A stretch of DNA of 64,000 bases from Chitinophaga pollutisoli (GTDB taxonomy: Bacteria; Bacteroidota; Bacteroidia; Chitinophagales; Chitinophagaceae). Under the pieces are notes generated by a model that made no database searches, was not told the DNA's origin, and was given only the letters and a program-made list of their open reading frames with translations. A program made the position numbers and the translations under genes. Of this stretch, positions 1 to 9,065 are shown piece after piece (the stretch's first letter is position 1; every line of letters starts with the position of its first letter). Where the stretch lies: positions 3,348,001-3,412,000 of the forward strand of contig NZ_CP149822.1 of the NCBI RefSeq assembly GCF_038396755.1, written 5' to 3'.

Positions 1-1872
1 CCATTTCCGGAAATTATACAGGAAGCGCAAGCTGGTTTCCTGCCCGAAATTATCGCTGATGCCGGCATCCATTACGTCCACGATGGGATTGCTCGGCAGG
101 AATACGTTCGGCAACACATATGGGAAAGTGGCGCTCATGCGGATGGCGCTCGTGACCCGCAACTCGTTCGCGTCCTGGTTGGCGAAGAATTGCCCGAAGT
201 CCACCCCGTCCACATCCCGCATGCTCCGCGTGGGGTAGCGGTACTCCGGCGCGCAGAGGTAGCTCACCGGCTGGGGCGACATATACAACCGGCGCCCGTC
301 GGCATTGATCGACGCGCACCAGATCAGCATGGGGATCCGCGCCTCCAGCTCCGGCTGGCGGTATTCGCCGAGTTTCTTATTGAGGATATGATCCGTGTTC
401 AGGTTCAGCTGCATTTCGAATGCATATCCACGGTCTTTGGCGTAGCTGTTTTTCCCGATGTCAAAATGCCGGAATGGCGTGATAAAATCGTTCACGGCAA
501 ACGAACTGAACACGGAGTTCAGCAGGTCTTTTGAAATTTTCTCGCAATACGAGCTGTCGTACAGGTTGCGCGCAGTTGGCATGCGTCCTTCCTGCTGGCG
601 GAGGTACAGCTCGCGGAAATAAGTGGCGCCCATCATCCCGCCGGAGGCGCCGGTGATGAGCATGGTGTGGTTGATCAACTGGCCTTTGAGCAGGCTGTCG
701 TACCGTTGCAATACGTTCATCGTCCACGCGGCGGAACGGCTGCCGCCGCCGCTGGTGTTGATAACGATGAGCGGGGGCTTGCTGCCGGCTGGGAATCGTT
801 TTTTCCAGTTTTCGAGTATCTGGCGGGTGTGTTTCCGGTCGGCTTCGGCGCGGGCGGCGGTAAAGAATTCCTGCAGGTGCGGAACGCTGTAGGCGGGGCG
901 GCTTATCTTATCGGTGTAATCGAGCCCGTAGGCTTTGTTGCGGTTATCAAGCCATTGGTTTTTGACCATCCAGTTGAGGCCGAGGATCATGGCGATCACG
1001 ACCGGGATGGCCCAGCTTTCGAGCAGGTAGGCGTAAGCGCCGGCCACGCCGATGAGGAAGGCGAAAAAGATAAGGACGCTCGCACCCGCGGGGATGCGGA
1101 ACGCGGGGAAATCCATCAGGTAAGCCATGATGACGAGGAACACCAGCGCCAGGCCTATCGTGATCATAGCCGCGAAATGGTGCTGGCGGAAGATGTTATC
1201 GAGGTAATGTTTGTTGTAGTGGCCTACGTTCCGGGCCCGGCGGATACGCCAGGGGCTGGAGAAGTAGCTGAGTACCGGGAGCGCGTTTTCGTCGTGTTCC
1301 TGGTTGGGGATGAGCACCGTGCGCAGGAAGTTCCGCGGGTTCCCGAATTTCCGCATCAGCCGGCGGCCGATATTTTTATCCGCGTTGAAGAAATAGAAAA
1401 ACGAAACGAACAGGATGGCGAGGTATCCGCAGATAAAACCCTCCGCCAGCAGCAGGATCTGCGGGATGGAATTGAGCTCCTGCCAGCGCTGGTACTGCCA
1501 TCCGCGCCACAGCAGCATCAGCAGGAACGCGACGGGGATGATGGAATTATTGAGGCAGTAACGCGAAAAAGGTTGCGAGGTGGTGGCCAGGAATTTGAAT
1601 CGGCCGCTGTGCAGGATGAACGTGGTGATGTTCCAGCTCATGGTGAAGATGGCCGCGGCCACACCCATCACGGTGGTGCTGTAGAAGTTTACTTTTCCCA
1701 TGTATTCGGGCGCGAGGTACAGCGCGTCGCCGCCGTAGGTTTTCGCGAAGCCGCCATTGATTGTGCTGAACAGGATCGCCCAGAAGATCAGGAGCACCTG
1801 GTACTTGCGGAAATGCAGCAACAGCAGCTGGATGGGAAAGGAATAGAAGAATCTTGACCAAAATCTTTTCAC
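1..1872 (-). CDS. Membrane-anchored patatin-like phospholipase (partial, 3' end off window)
   Basis: Reading is open from a GTG at 1872 to base 1, giving 624 residues with the C-terminus outside the window. An in-frame TAA lies only a few codons upstream, and the first ATG falls after the first hydrophobic segment, so GTG is the likely start. The N-terminal ~300 residues hold several membrane segments. The C-terminal half carries the patatin signature: an oxyanion-hole GGGSR (about 375-379), a nucleophile elbow GASGG with Ser410, and an Asp-Ala-Gly (Asp602) completing the Ser-Asp dyad. Members of this family hydrolyse acyl esters of lipids; the real substrate is unknown. It lies 46 bp downstream of ctaA on the same strand and may share its transcript. 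The fold call is confident; the lipase activity is inferred. Confidence 0.82.
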   Translation of the reverse strand, partial: MKRFWSRFFYSFPIQLLLLHFRKYQVLLIFWAILFSTINGGFAKTYGGDALYLAPEYMGKVNFYSTTVMGVAAAIFTMSWNITTFILHSGRFKFLATTSQPFSRYCLNNSIIPVAFLLMLLWRGWQYQRWQELNSIPQILLLAEGFICGYLAILFVSFFYFFNADKNIGRRLMRKFGNPRNFLRTVLIPNQEHDENALPVLSYFSSPWRIRRARNVGHYNKHYLDNIFRQHHFAAMITIGLALVFLVIMAYLMDFPAFRIPAGASVLIFFAFLIGVAGAYAYLLESWAIPVVIAMILGLNWMVKNQWLDNRNKAYGLDYTDKISRPAYSVPHLQEFFTAARAEADRKHTRQILENWKKRFPAGSKPPLIVINTSGGGSRSAAWTMNVLQRYDSLLKGQLINHTMLITGASGGMMGATYFRELYLRQQEGRMPTARNLYDSSYCEKISKDLLNSVFSSFAVNDFITPFRHFDIGKNSYAKDRGYAFEMQLNLNTDHILNKKLGEYRQPELEARIPMLIWCASINADGRRLYMSPQPVSYLCAPEYRYPTRSMRDVDGVDFGQFFANQDANELRVTSAIRMSATFPYVLPNVFLPSNPIVDVMDAGISDNFGQETSLRFLYNFRKW

Positions 1873-1918
1873 CTCAGTAAATTAAGGAGAAAATCGGCAA
1901 TGGAAAATTAATAATATG

Positions 1919-2956
1919 TCAACGGCGCAGCGGCAACGTCAGGAAGTGTGCCCATACCATCACCATCAGCAATCCCATGCCTACGAACTGGTGTGCCAGT
2001 GCAAAGGCCAGCGGGATTTTCACGTTGGCGTTGAGCACGGTGAGCACGCCGAGGAACACCTGCAGCAAAACGGTGAACAACGCGGCGGCGCGGGCTCCCT
2101 GCAGCTGCGGCACTTTATAGGAACGCAGGTACCACACGGCGATGAGTATAATTAATAAGTAAGCCAGTCCGCGGTGGATGAAATGAATGGTAATGGGATT
2201 GTGGGTGATATCCGCCCAGAATCCTCCCTGTGCAAACATCCCCGGCGGCACGGCGTACCCGTTGATCGACGGCCAGGTGCTGGCGGCCAGCGCGGCGTGG
2301 AGGCCGGCCATAAACGCGCCGTAGATCAATTGCACGACCAAAATACCCAGGACCCACCCCGAAAGCCTCCGCAACACCGGCGCTTCAACGCGGTGCGATG
2401 CCGGCAGGCTGAGCTTCAGCGCAAACCAGAGCACGTACCACAGCAATCCCAGCGCGGCGATAAAGTGCCCGGCCAAACGAATGTGGCTCACGTAAAGGTC
2501 TTCCTCGTTCAGCCCGCTTTGCACCATGATCCAGCCGATGCCGCCCTGCAGGCCGCCCAGGATGAAAAGGACCACCATGGGCCAGATCATGCTGCGGTCG
2601 ATGGTTTTTTTGACGATGAAGTAAATAAACGGAACGAAAAACACGACGCCGATCAGGCGCGCCCAGTTGCGGTGGAGCCATTCCCAGAAATAGATCCATT
2701 TGAAGTCCGTCAATGTAAAATGACTGTTGATATATTTACTCTGGCCGATTTCCTGGTATTTGGCGAAAGCCTCCTGCCAGGCGGCTTCGTTCATGGGCGG
2801 AAGGGCGCCCAGGATGGGCTTCCATTCCGTGATGCTCAGGCCGCTGCCCGTGAGCCGGGTGATGCCCCCCAGCAATACCTGCACGATGATCATAGCCACC
2901 CCGGTATATAACCAGATGACGATGGCACGGTTCCCTTTTGTTTGCTGCATGTCCAT
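1919..2956 (-). CDS. ctaA: Heme A synthase (COX15/CtaA family)
   Basis: The 345-residue polytopic protein converts heme O to heme A for the aa3-type terminal oxidase in the cytoplasmic membrane. The first periplasmic region carries the family motif GGITRLTGSGLSITEWKP, followed by a conserved NSHFTL-type stretch and a WEWLHR segment containing a candidate heme-ligand His. About eight membrane spans are visible and the length is normal for the family. It is divergent from rnhB with about 100 bp between them. No other cytochrome oxidase assembly gene is in the window. Identification is confident. Confidence 0.93.
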   Translation of the reverse strand: MDMQQTKGNRAIVIWLYTGVAMIIVQVLLGGITRLTGSGLSITEWKPILGALPPMNEAAWQEAFAKYQEIGQSKYINSHFTLTDFKWIYFWEWLHRNWARLIGVVFFVPFIYFIVKKTIDRSMIWPMVVLFILGGLQGGIGWIMVQSGLNEEDLYVSHIRLAGHFIAALGLLWYVLWFALKLSLPASHRVEAPVLRRLSGWVLGILVVQLIYGAFMAGLHAALAASTWPSINGYAVPPGMFAQGGFWADITHNPITIHFIHRGLAYLLIILIAVWYLRSYKVPQLQGARAAALFTVLLQVFLGVLTVLNANVKIPLAFALAHQFVGMGLLMVMVWAHFLTLPLRR

Positions 2957-3063
2957 AAATCTGCAATATTAGGCCGAAATTCGATCCGGGGAGGATGATT
3001 TTTATCAATTCGGGAATCATTCGGCCGGTTTTTGTAATTTTAGCGGCAACAAAACCAGTAACC

Positions 3064-3675
3064 TTGCTGCTGCCTTATTTTCAGGACGAACTCACGGAAG
3101 CCGGATGCGATGAAGCCGGAAGGGGTTGCCTTGCCGGGCCCGTGTTCGCCGCGGCGGTTATTTTGCCGAGGGATTTCAGCCATCCTTTCCTCAACGATTC
3201 CAAACAAATGACCGAAGCGGACAGATACGCGCTGAGAACTATCATCGAAACCCAGGCGGTAGCATTCGCCGTGGCCAGTGTCGATAACGAGGAAATTGAT
3301 AAGATCAATATCCTGAAAGCCTCATTCAAAGCGATGCACATCGCTTTGGCACGATTATCGCTACAGCCCCAGTTGTTACTCATCGATGGTAACCGGTTCA
3401 CCCCCTATGGCAATATCCCGCATACCTGCATTATCCAGGGCGACGGAAAATATGCATCCATAGCTGCAGCATCGGTGCTGGCAAAAACATATCGGGACGA
3501 ATACATGCAAAACCTGCATAATCAATTCCCGCATTATGGCTGGAAAGACAACAAAGGTTATCCGACCCGCCAGCACAGAGACGCTATCCGGTCCCACGGC
3601 GACACGATCTATCACAGACGATCCTTCCGCCTGTTGCCGGACCAGCTGAGTTTGGACGGGGAGGAAAAGTGGTAA
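3064..3675 (+). CDS. rnhB: Ribonuclease HII
   Basis: Cleaves the RNA strand of RNA-DNA hybrids, including single ribonucleotides in DNA. The protein shows EAGCDEAGRGCLAGPVF (two catalytic acidic residues in DEAGRG), NDSKQM, a later SVLAKTYRDEYM helix and HYGWKDNKGYPT, all typical of RNase HII. I prefer the TTG at 3064, giving 203 residues that begin LLLPYFQDELTEAG, the usual family length. An upstream ATG at 2995 would add 23 residues lacking family similarity and running through the promoter region. Only 13 bp separate its stop from rpoN, so the two are probably co-transcribed. Confidence 0.92.
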   Translation: MLLPYFQDELTEAGCDEAGRGCLAGPVFAAAVILPRDFSHPFLNDSKQMTEADRYALRTIIETQAVAFAVASVDNEEIDKINILKASFKAMHIALARLSLQPQLLLIDGNRFTPYGNIPHTCIIQGDGKYASIAAASVLAKTYRDEYMQNLHNQFPHYGWKDNKGYPTRQHRDAIRSHGDTIYHRRSFRLLPDQLSLDGEEKW

Positions 3676-3688
3676 AAAGGAACGAGCC

Positions 3689-5179
3689 ATGTTAAAGCAG
3701 ACGCAACAACAGAAATTATTACAGAAACTGTCGCCCCAGCAGATTCAGCTCATGAAACTGCTGCAGGTCCCGACTGCCAATCTGGAAGAGAGAATCAAGG
3801 AAGAACTGGAAGAAAATCCCGCGCTCGAATACAGCGAAGACGGCTCCACTCCCGACGATGAAATGGAAAAACCCGCCGAAGAGTTCGAATCCTCGTCCGA
3901 AGACGAGTTTGAACCCGATGGCAGCGAAAGCGAATACGATAATATCGATATCTCCGAATATGTTTCCGAAGGCGATGATGAAATTGCGGACTACAAACTG
4001 AGGGACGACAACTATCCCGATCCCGACGAGTCGCGCACCATGCCCATCCGCGTGGAAACGACCTTTCACGACCACCTGCTCGACCAGTTGGGGCTCCAGA
4101 CTTTGGACGAGCGCCAGCGCCGCATCGCCGAGCAGATTATCGGATCGATCGACGACGACGGGTACCTGCGCCGCGAAGCGTCCGCCATCGTGGACGACCT
4201 TTCTTTTTCCCAGAATGTGGAAACCGATGAGGAAGAAATCCGCCAGTTGATCAAACTGATCCAGACTTTCGATCCTCCCGGCGTGTGCTGCGCCGACCTG
4301 AAAGAATGCCTTTTGCTCCAGCTGCGGCGCAAACCGCAGGACGACGAAGGCGTGGTCAACGCCACCCGCATCCTCGACGATTACTTCGACGAGTTCACCA
4401 AGAAGCATTACGAAAAAATACAGCGTTCGCTGAACCTTTCGGACGACGACCTCCGCGAGGCCATCGGGCAGATCATCAAGCTGAACCCCAAACCGGGCGC
4501 CAACCACAGCGTGCTCAACAAGGCGGAAAGCTACGTGATCCCCGACTTCTTCATATTAAATAATAACGGCAAGCTGGAATTGTCGCTCAACAGCAAAAAC
4601 GCGCCCGACCTCCGGATTTCGGAGGGCTACCGCGAAATGCTGAAGGAATACGACCGGGGCGACAAGAAAGACAAGCGCCAGAAGGAGGCGGTTTTGTTTA
4701 TCAAGCAGAAGATCGATGCGGCCAAATGGTTCATCGACGCCATCAAGCAGCGGCAGCATACTTTGCTGAGCACGATGGAAGCGATCATGAATTACCAGCA
4801 CGATTTTTTCCTGACGGGCGACGAAACCACGATGAAGCCCATGATCCTCAAGGATATAGCGGACATTACCTTGCTCGATATCTCGACGGTGAGCCGCGTG
4901 GCCAATAGTAAATATGTACAAACGGAATTCGGCACATTCAAGCTGAAGTTCTTTTTCTCCGAATCGCTCAGCACAGACAGCGGTGAGGAAGTATCGACCC
5001 GCGAGGTGAAGAAGATCCTGGCCGACATGATCGGCGGGGAGAACAAGCGCAAGCCGCTGAGCGACGAGAATCTCACGAAGATGCTGCAGGACAAGGGTTA
5101 CAACATCGCGCGGCGCACCGTGGCCAAGTACCGGGAGCAGCTGAACATCCCGGTGGCGCGTTTACGCAAGGAATTATGA
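3689..5179 (+). CDS. rpoN: RNA polymerase sigma-54 factor
   Basis: 496-residue alternative sigma factor that needs AAA+ enhancer-binding activators. The N-terminus has the Gln-rich activator-interacting region I (QQQKLLQKLSPQQIQLMKL), followed by an acidic region II (about residues 45-110), the core-binding domain, and near the C-terminus the RpoN box ARRTVAKYRE followed by QLNIPVARLRKEL. The length is normal. The stop codon overlaps the ATG of the next gene (ATGA at 5176-5179), suggesting translational coupling. No sigma-54 activator gene is present in the window. Confidence 0.96.
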   Translation: MLKQTQQQKLLQKLSPQQIQLMKLLQVPTANLEERIKEELEENPALEYSEDGSTPDDEMEKPAEEFESSSEDEFEPDGSESEYDNIDISEYVSEGDDEIADYKLRDDNYPDPDESRTMPIRVETTFHDHLLDQLGLQTLDERQRRIAEQIIGSIDDDGYLRREASAIVDDLSFSQNVETDEEEIRQLIKLIQTFDPPGVCCADLKECLLLQLRRKPQDDEGVVNATRILDDYFDEFTKKHYEKIQRSLNLSDDDLREAIGQIIKLNPKPGANHSVLNKAESYVIPDFFILNNNGKLELSLNSKNAPDLRISEGYREMLKEYDRGDKKDKRQKEAVLFIKQKIDAAKWFIDAIKQRQHTLLSTMEAIMNYQHDFFLTGDETTMKPMILKDIADITLLDISTVSRVANSKYVQTEFGTFKLKFFFSESLSTDSGEEVSTREVKKILADMIGGENKRKPLSDENLTKMLQDKGYNIARRTVAKYREQLNIPVARLRKEL

Positions 5180-5846
5180 TGACATTCATGGAAGAGCAGA
5201 AAACGAATTTTTCGCCCGTGACGAGGGCAGTGGCGAACGTATTTTCCTACGTTTTGCATCCTTTATTTATCCCGCTGCTCGTGACTTTTTTATCGGTAAC
5301 GGCGTTGCCGGAGTTTTTCACGGCGTTCCGCAGCAATAGTTTCCGTTGGGATTACGACGTGTTGTTCATCCGGGTGACGGTGGCGAGCGTGTTGTTCCCG
5401 ATGCTGGTAGTGGCGTTGTCGAAGGCGCTGGGTTTTGTGGGGAGCATTACGATGCGCGACCAGAAAGACAGGATTATCCCTTATGTAGCTTCTATAATAT
5501 TTTACTTCTGGGCGTTTTACACGTTCAAGCGCGAGGGAGCTAGCCCTGATTTCTACAATGCTTTCTGGCTGGGGGTGTTTTTGGCGGTGGTGATTTCTTT
5601 TGTGGCGAACAGTTTCGTCAAGATCAGCATGCACACTGTAGGCTGGGGGGCGTTGTGGGTTATTTGCTTTGCCTGATGGGCGATATGGGCATGAATGTGT
5701 CTTTGCCGCTGGCGGGGGCGGTGTTGCTGGCCGGTATCGCGGGCACGTCGCGCCTGGTGCTGGATGCGCATACGCCGCGGGAGGTCTGGTCGGGCTTCAT
5801 CGTGGGTATCCTTGCGCAGGTTGGCGCTTACTGGATCGTAGGCTAG
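5176..5846 (+). pseudogene. PAP2-type membrane phosphatase homologue, split by a -1 frameshift
   Basis: As read, one frame gives 166 residues (5176-5676) and a second continues from about 5655 to 5846. The first part has four or so membrane spans (HPLFIPLLVTFL, IIFYFWAFYTF, FWLGVFLAVVISF) and ends in a non-homologous ICFA tail. The second has LLAGIAGTSRLVLDAHTPREVWSGF, the RxxxxxHtxxEv-like end of PAP2 proteins. Adding one G to the G6 run at 5645-5650 joins them as HTVGWGGVVGYLL and gives a normal ~223-residue protein. I therefore think the gene is intact in the organism. Substrate unknown; undecaprenyl-phosphate or lipid phosphate is typical. It overlaps the rpoN stop by four bases. Confidence 0.72.
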
Positions 5847-6147
5847 TGCGGGGGGGCGGCCGACGGGAGAGCCTTGATGGAGCCGCCGTTGCGTCGCACA
5901 CTTTTAATTTTCTCTTCTTTTTTCAGCATTTTGGAAATTTCTTTTCACTACGCAGATTCTGTGCGTAGCGGTGTTGCAATTTTGTATTGTCAACGCCGGG
6001 ATGCATACTATTAAAATTAGCATTAAAAACAAAATGCTAAATTTTTTAGGAAGATATCCGGAAATAGTTTTACCTTGCAGTACCAAGCTGAGAATGCGAA
6101 AACAAACACAAACAAACCTTAATACTGACTCATTAATTCAAACTGAT
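5847..6147 (+). other. recA leader region
   Basis: Non-coding stretch between the PAP2-like gene and recA. It is AT-rich in its right half. TAGTTTTA at 6065-6072 is one base away from the Bacteroidota -7 box TAnnTTTG, but no convincing -33 TTTG is seen. I find no hairpin terminator and no obvious LexA-type operator. Confidence 0.4.
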
Positions 6148-7158
6148 ATGTCAAACGCCAATACAGAAAAGCTGAAGGCCCTTCGCCTTACCATGGACAA
6201 AATCGAGAAGGATTTCGGAAAGGGATCCGTGATGATGATGGGAGAAAAAGCGGAGGCGCCAATGGAAGTTATTTCCACGGGTTCGCTGGGGCTGGATATT
6301 GCCCTGGGTATTGGCGGGTTCCCGAAAGGCCGTATCATAGAGATATACGGGCCTGAATCTTCGGGTAAGACGACGGTCGCAATTCATACGATTGCAGAGG
6401 CGCAGAAGAAAGGTGGCATTTGCGCCATTATTGACGCGGAGCATGCTTTCGATAGTTCATATGCCCGTAAGCTGGGCGTGGATGTGGATTCCTTGTTGAT
6501 TTCACAGCCTGACCATGGTGAGCAGGCCCTGGAAATCGCCGACCGGTTGATTCTTTCCGGCGCGGTGGATGTAGTGGTGATTGACTCGGTGGCGGCGCTG
6601 GTGCCGAAAGGCGAGCTGGAAGGCGAGATGGGCGAGAGCAAGATGGGTCTTCAGGCCCGCCTCATGTCCCAGGCGCTGCGTAAGCTGACGGCGACCATTT
6701 CTAAAACGAATTGCTGCTGCATTTTCATCAACCAGCTGCGTGAAAAGATCGGCGTGATGTTCGGCAATCCGGAAACCACGACCGGGGGTAACGCACTGAA
6801 ATTCTACGCTTCCGTCCGCCTGGACATTCGCCGGATGAGCCAGATCAAAGACGGCGACGAGGCGGTAGGTAACCGTGTGAAGGTGAAAGTGGTTAAAAAT
6901 AAAGTAGCACCTCCCTTCCGGATGGCAGAGTTCGATATCATCTTCGGCCTGGGCATCTCGAAAGCCGGTGAGCTGATCGATATGGGTGTGGAGTATGGTA
7001 TCATCCAGAAGAGCGGTAGCTGGTTCAGCTACGAGGGCAACAAGCTGGGGCAGGGCCGCGACGCGGTAAAACAGCTCCTGCTCGACAATCCTGAAGTGGC
7101 TACCGAAGTAGAAGCCAAGATCAAAGCGAAACTCGCCGAAGCCGCGGCTAGCGCTTAA
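6148..7158 (+). CDS. recA: Recombinase A
   Basis: 336-residue RecA: ATP-dependent strand exchange filament protein for homologous recombination and SOS co-protease activity. Walker A is GPESSGKTT, Walker B is VVIDSVAAL, the L1/L2 region includes [21 protein letters not shown] in two adjacent blocks, and the ATP-sensing [20 protein letters not shown] is intact. The ATG at 6148 ([12 protein letters not shown]) matches the usual family N-terminus; an ATG at 5971 in the same frame would add 59 non-conserved residues. A T-run hairpin at 7422 is the first good terminator downstream. Confidence 0.97.
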   Translation: MSNANTEKLKALRLTMDKIEKDFGKGSVMMMGEKAEAPMEVISTGSLGLDIALGIGGFPKGRIIEIYGPESSGKTTVAIHTIAEAQKKGGICAIIDAEHAFDSSYARKLGVDVDSLLISQPDHGEQALEIADRLILSGAVDVVVIDSVAALVPKGELEGEMGESKMGLQARLMSQALRKLTATISKTNCCCIFINQLREKIGVMFGNPETTTGGNALKFYASVRLDIRRMSQIKDGDEAVGNRVKVKVVKNKVAPPFRMAEFDIIFGLGISKAGELIDMGVEYGIIQKSGSWFSYEGNKLGQGRDAVKQLLLDNPEVATEVEAKIKAKLAEAAASA

Positions 7159-7182
7159 AACGGCGCGGCGGACCGCTGCATC

Positions 7183-7302
7183 TGTTCGGAAGTGATCACC
7201 ACAACTAACGTTGCTTAAGTATGGTCTCCTCAATTGTTCGGAAGTGATAACCATAGCCGCAGTCGCTCAAACGAGAGCCGCCGCTGACAGGGAGTAGTAA
7301 CC
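7183..7302 (+). repeat. Three ~50-bp-spaced copies of a GGAAGTGATAACC-like motif
   Basis: TGTTCGGAAGTGATCACCA at 7183-7201 and TGTTCGGAAGTGATAACCA at 7235-7253 differ at one base. A weaker third copy (GGGAGTAGTAACC) ends at 7302. Spacing is 52 and 50 bp. The block sits between recA and a strong terminator, so it would be in the recA 3' UTR or in an independent small transcript. Function unknown. Confidence 0.5.
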
Positions 7303-7421
7303 GACTTCCACAAAAACAATACGATGAAGCAGCTTTGCCCCGGCAATGATGCATCTAAATAAAACAGCAAAGATTTTACATACGTTTTTTAAACGTTTGT
7401 TTGGGTTAGTAAAGTAACAAG

Positions 7422-7448
7422 AGGTCCGTTTTCTAACGGACCTTTTTT
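7422..7448 (+). terminator. Rho-independent terminator downstream of recA
   Basis: Perfect hairpin: AGGTCCGTT (7422-7430), loop TTCT, AACGGACC(T) (7435-7443), then a run of T to 7448. Confidence 0.85.
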
Positions 7449-7522
7449 ATGCTTCCCTGCCCTGCCGTCATCGCAGACAATGATATCGCACCACCCGGCA
7501 GCACAAACAGTCATTCCTTTTA

Positions 7523-7536
7523 TTGATATATATCAA
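7523..7536. promoter_or_regulatory. 14-bp perfect palindrome upstream of the oxidoreductase gene
   Basis: TTGATATATATCAA is a perfect inverted repeat 35 bp before the ATG at 7571, with CACCTTTG (one mismatch to the TAnnTTTG -7 box) at 7559-7566 between them. The position suits an operator overlapping the -33 region. A low-complexity AT palindrome could also occur by chance. Confidence 0.4.
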
Positions 7537-7570
7537 AAGAATCACCCATTCCGTTTTTCACCTTTGTATC

Positions 7571-8155
7571 ATGAAAGCGAAGAACATCCTCGTCATCCTC
7601 GGGCACCCGAATTCCGAAAGCTTCTGCGGCGCGCTCGCCGGCGCCTATATAAAAGGAGCCTCCGCCGCAGGGCACGCCGTTCGCGTGCTGCGCCTCGGCG
7701 AAATGGTGTTTAACCCCGACCTCCATCAGGGCTACCGCGCCCGCACCCCCTGGGAACCCGCCCTCGAAGCAGCCTGGGCCGATATCCAGTGGAGCGAACA
7801 CATGGTCTGGATCTACCCCACCTGGTGGGGAACGATCCCCGCGCTGATGAAAGGATTTATCGACCGGGTATTCCTCCCCGGAAAAGCTTTCAAATACCGC
7901 GAAAATTCCCCGCTCTGGGATAAACTCCTGAAAGGAAAATCAGCCCGGCTCATCACTACCATGGATAGTCCCCTGTGGTACAACTGGCTCATATACCACA
8001 ACGCCGGCCATCGCGCGATGAAAAACGCCACCCTTAAATTTTGTGGCGTCAAACCCGTGAAAATCACCGCCTTCGGAAAACTCCGCTGGCAACAAACACC
8101 AGCGCGGGAGAAAATGCTGTCCAAAGTGGAAAATTTAGGCGGGTTTGGCAAGTAG
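7571..8155 (+). CDS. NAD(P)H-dependent flavodoxin-fold oxidoreductase (NQO1/KefF-like)
   Basis: 194 residues of the flavodoxin_2 family: two-electron reduction of quinones or other electrophiles with FMN/FAD and NAD(P)H, cytoplasmic. Visible family blocks are ILVILGHPNSESFCGAL (flavin phosphate site), WSEHMVWIYPTWWGTIPALMKGF and the GKSARLITTMDSP strand-loop. The start is ATG 7571 (MKAKNILV), immediately after CACCTTTGTATC. An in-frame ATA at 7523 would place the palindrome and the promoter-like box inside the gene. A Crp-type regulator lies convergent downstream. True substrate unknown. Confidence 0.85.
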   Translation: MKAKNILVILGHPNSESFCGALAGAYIKGASAAGHAVRVLRLGEMVFNPDLHQGYRARTPWEPALEAAWADIQWSEHMVWIYPTWWGTIPALMKGFIDRVFLPGKAFKYRENSPLWDKLLKGKSARLITTMDSPLWYNWLIYHNAGHRAMKNATLKFCGVKPVKITAFGKLRWQQTPAREKMLSKVENLGGFGK

Positions 8156-8339
8156 GGACTAAAACTATAAAGATGATTATTACGTTTATTATTCAGGACC
8201 GTGTAATAAGAAAAGTATATGCATACACGTGATTTGTTCCAGTTACCCCCCGTTCACCAGGTTAATACAGTGCTTTCGAGCGTCCAGAAAAGAGAAAACC
8301 CGATATAAGCTTTTGAGAGTCAATTAGACATGAAAAAAA

Positions 8340-8373
8340 TTGTGCAGGCATTCCGGAAGGAATGTTTGCACAA
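8340..8373 (-). terminator. Terminator of the Crp-family regulator
   Basis: Read on the minus strand: TTGTGCA...CATTCC / GGAATG...TGCACAA hairpin followed by a run of seven T. It ends the 8385-8978 gene. The rest of 8156-8339 shows no gene. Confidence 0.8.
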
Positions 8374-8384
8374 CCCCAAATCCT

Positions 8385-8978
8385 CTAACCACGGATACGG
8401 CTCAACGTTTCGGCAGACATACCCAGGAAAGAAGCCACATACTGCAAAGGTACACGCTGCAATAGTTCCGGCTGCTTTTCCAGTATCTCCAGGTAACGCT
8501 CCCGCGCCGACAAAAAACGCATCGAACGAAGCTCCTGGTCCTGTTGTAAATAATACTGGCTGATCATCAGCCGCCCCAATCGTTCGATCTCATGAAACTC
8601 GCTGTACAGGCGCTCCAGGTCTGCGTAGGATATGGAGATGATTTCACTTTCTTCCAGCGTTTCGATGTTGTAATACGCAGGCTTGCCGCTCAGCAGGCTG
8701 TCCATCGCGCAAATCACGCAACGCTCCATCCCCAGCAACAACGTAACTTCCCGGTTTGCCTGCTGGAAATAACTGCGCACCAATCCTTTCGATACGATAA
8801 AAAGATGCGTAGCCGGCCGGCGGGATTGCTGCAGCAGGTGTTTTTTGGGAAAGGCATCTAGCAACAGGCAGTGGCTGAGCGCTTCCCGCGCCGCAACAGA
8901 CAAGGGAGACACCGCCGCGAAATAATCCAGCGCACGTTCAATATCGGGAGAGCAGGAGAATGTGGATTCCATCAACAT
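8385..8978 (-). CDS. Crp/Fnr-family transcriptional regulator
   Basis: 197 residues. An N-terminal cyclic-nucleotide-binding-like beta barrel (about 15-130: PKKHLLQQSRRPATHLFIVSKGLVRSYF split over two strands) is followed by a dimer helix and a C-terminal winged helix with VASFLGMSAETLSRI as recognition region. This Bacteroidota subgroup rarely keeps the classical cAMP-binding residues, and I do not see them here, so the ligand is unknown. It is convergent with the flavodoxin-fold oxidoreductase; regulation of that gene is only a guess. Starts at 8978 and 8972 (MEST) are both possible. Confidence 0.85.
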   Translation of the reverse strand: MLMESTFSCSPDIERALDYFAAVSPLSVAAREALSHCLLLDAFPKKHLLQQSRRPATHLFIVSKGLVRSYFQQANREVTLLLGMERCVICAMDSLLSGKPAYYNIETLEESEIISISYADLERLYSEFHEIERLGRLMISQYYLQQDQELRSMRFLSARERYLEILEKQPELLQRVPLQYVASFLGMSAETLSRIRG

Positions 8979-9065
8979 GAAGGTAACATATTTGCCAATC
9001 AGCCGCCGATTCGTACATTTATTGCCGCTATTTATCGACCTTATACCAGCAACTTCATTCCCGGT

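Noticed and set aside
667..1857. Long plus-strand reading over the patatin gene
   Set aside because: Composition is charged and repetitive without motifs; it is the shadow of the minus-strand gene, which has a full catalytic signature.
2995..3063. Upstream ATG as rnhB start
   Set aside because: The added residues do not resemble RNase HII and pass through the divergent promoter region.
5645..5660. Programmed -1 frameshift in the PAP2-like gene
   Set aside because: G6 could slip, but there is no downstream pseudoknot that I can see, and six other genes show the same kind of missing base, so sequence error explains it better.
5971..6147. Upstream ATG as recA start
   Set aside because: RecA proteins of this phylum begin with the MSNxN..KLKAL segment; the extra 59 residues are untypical and AT-biased.
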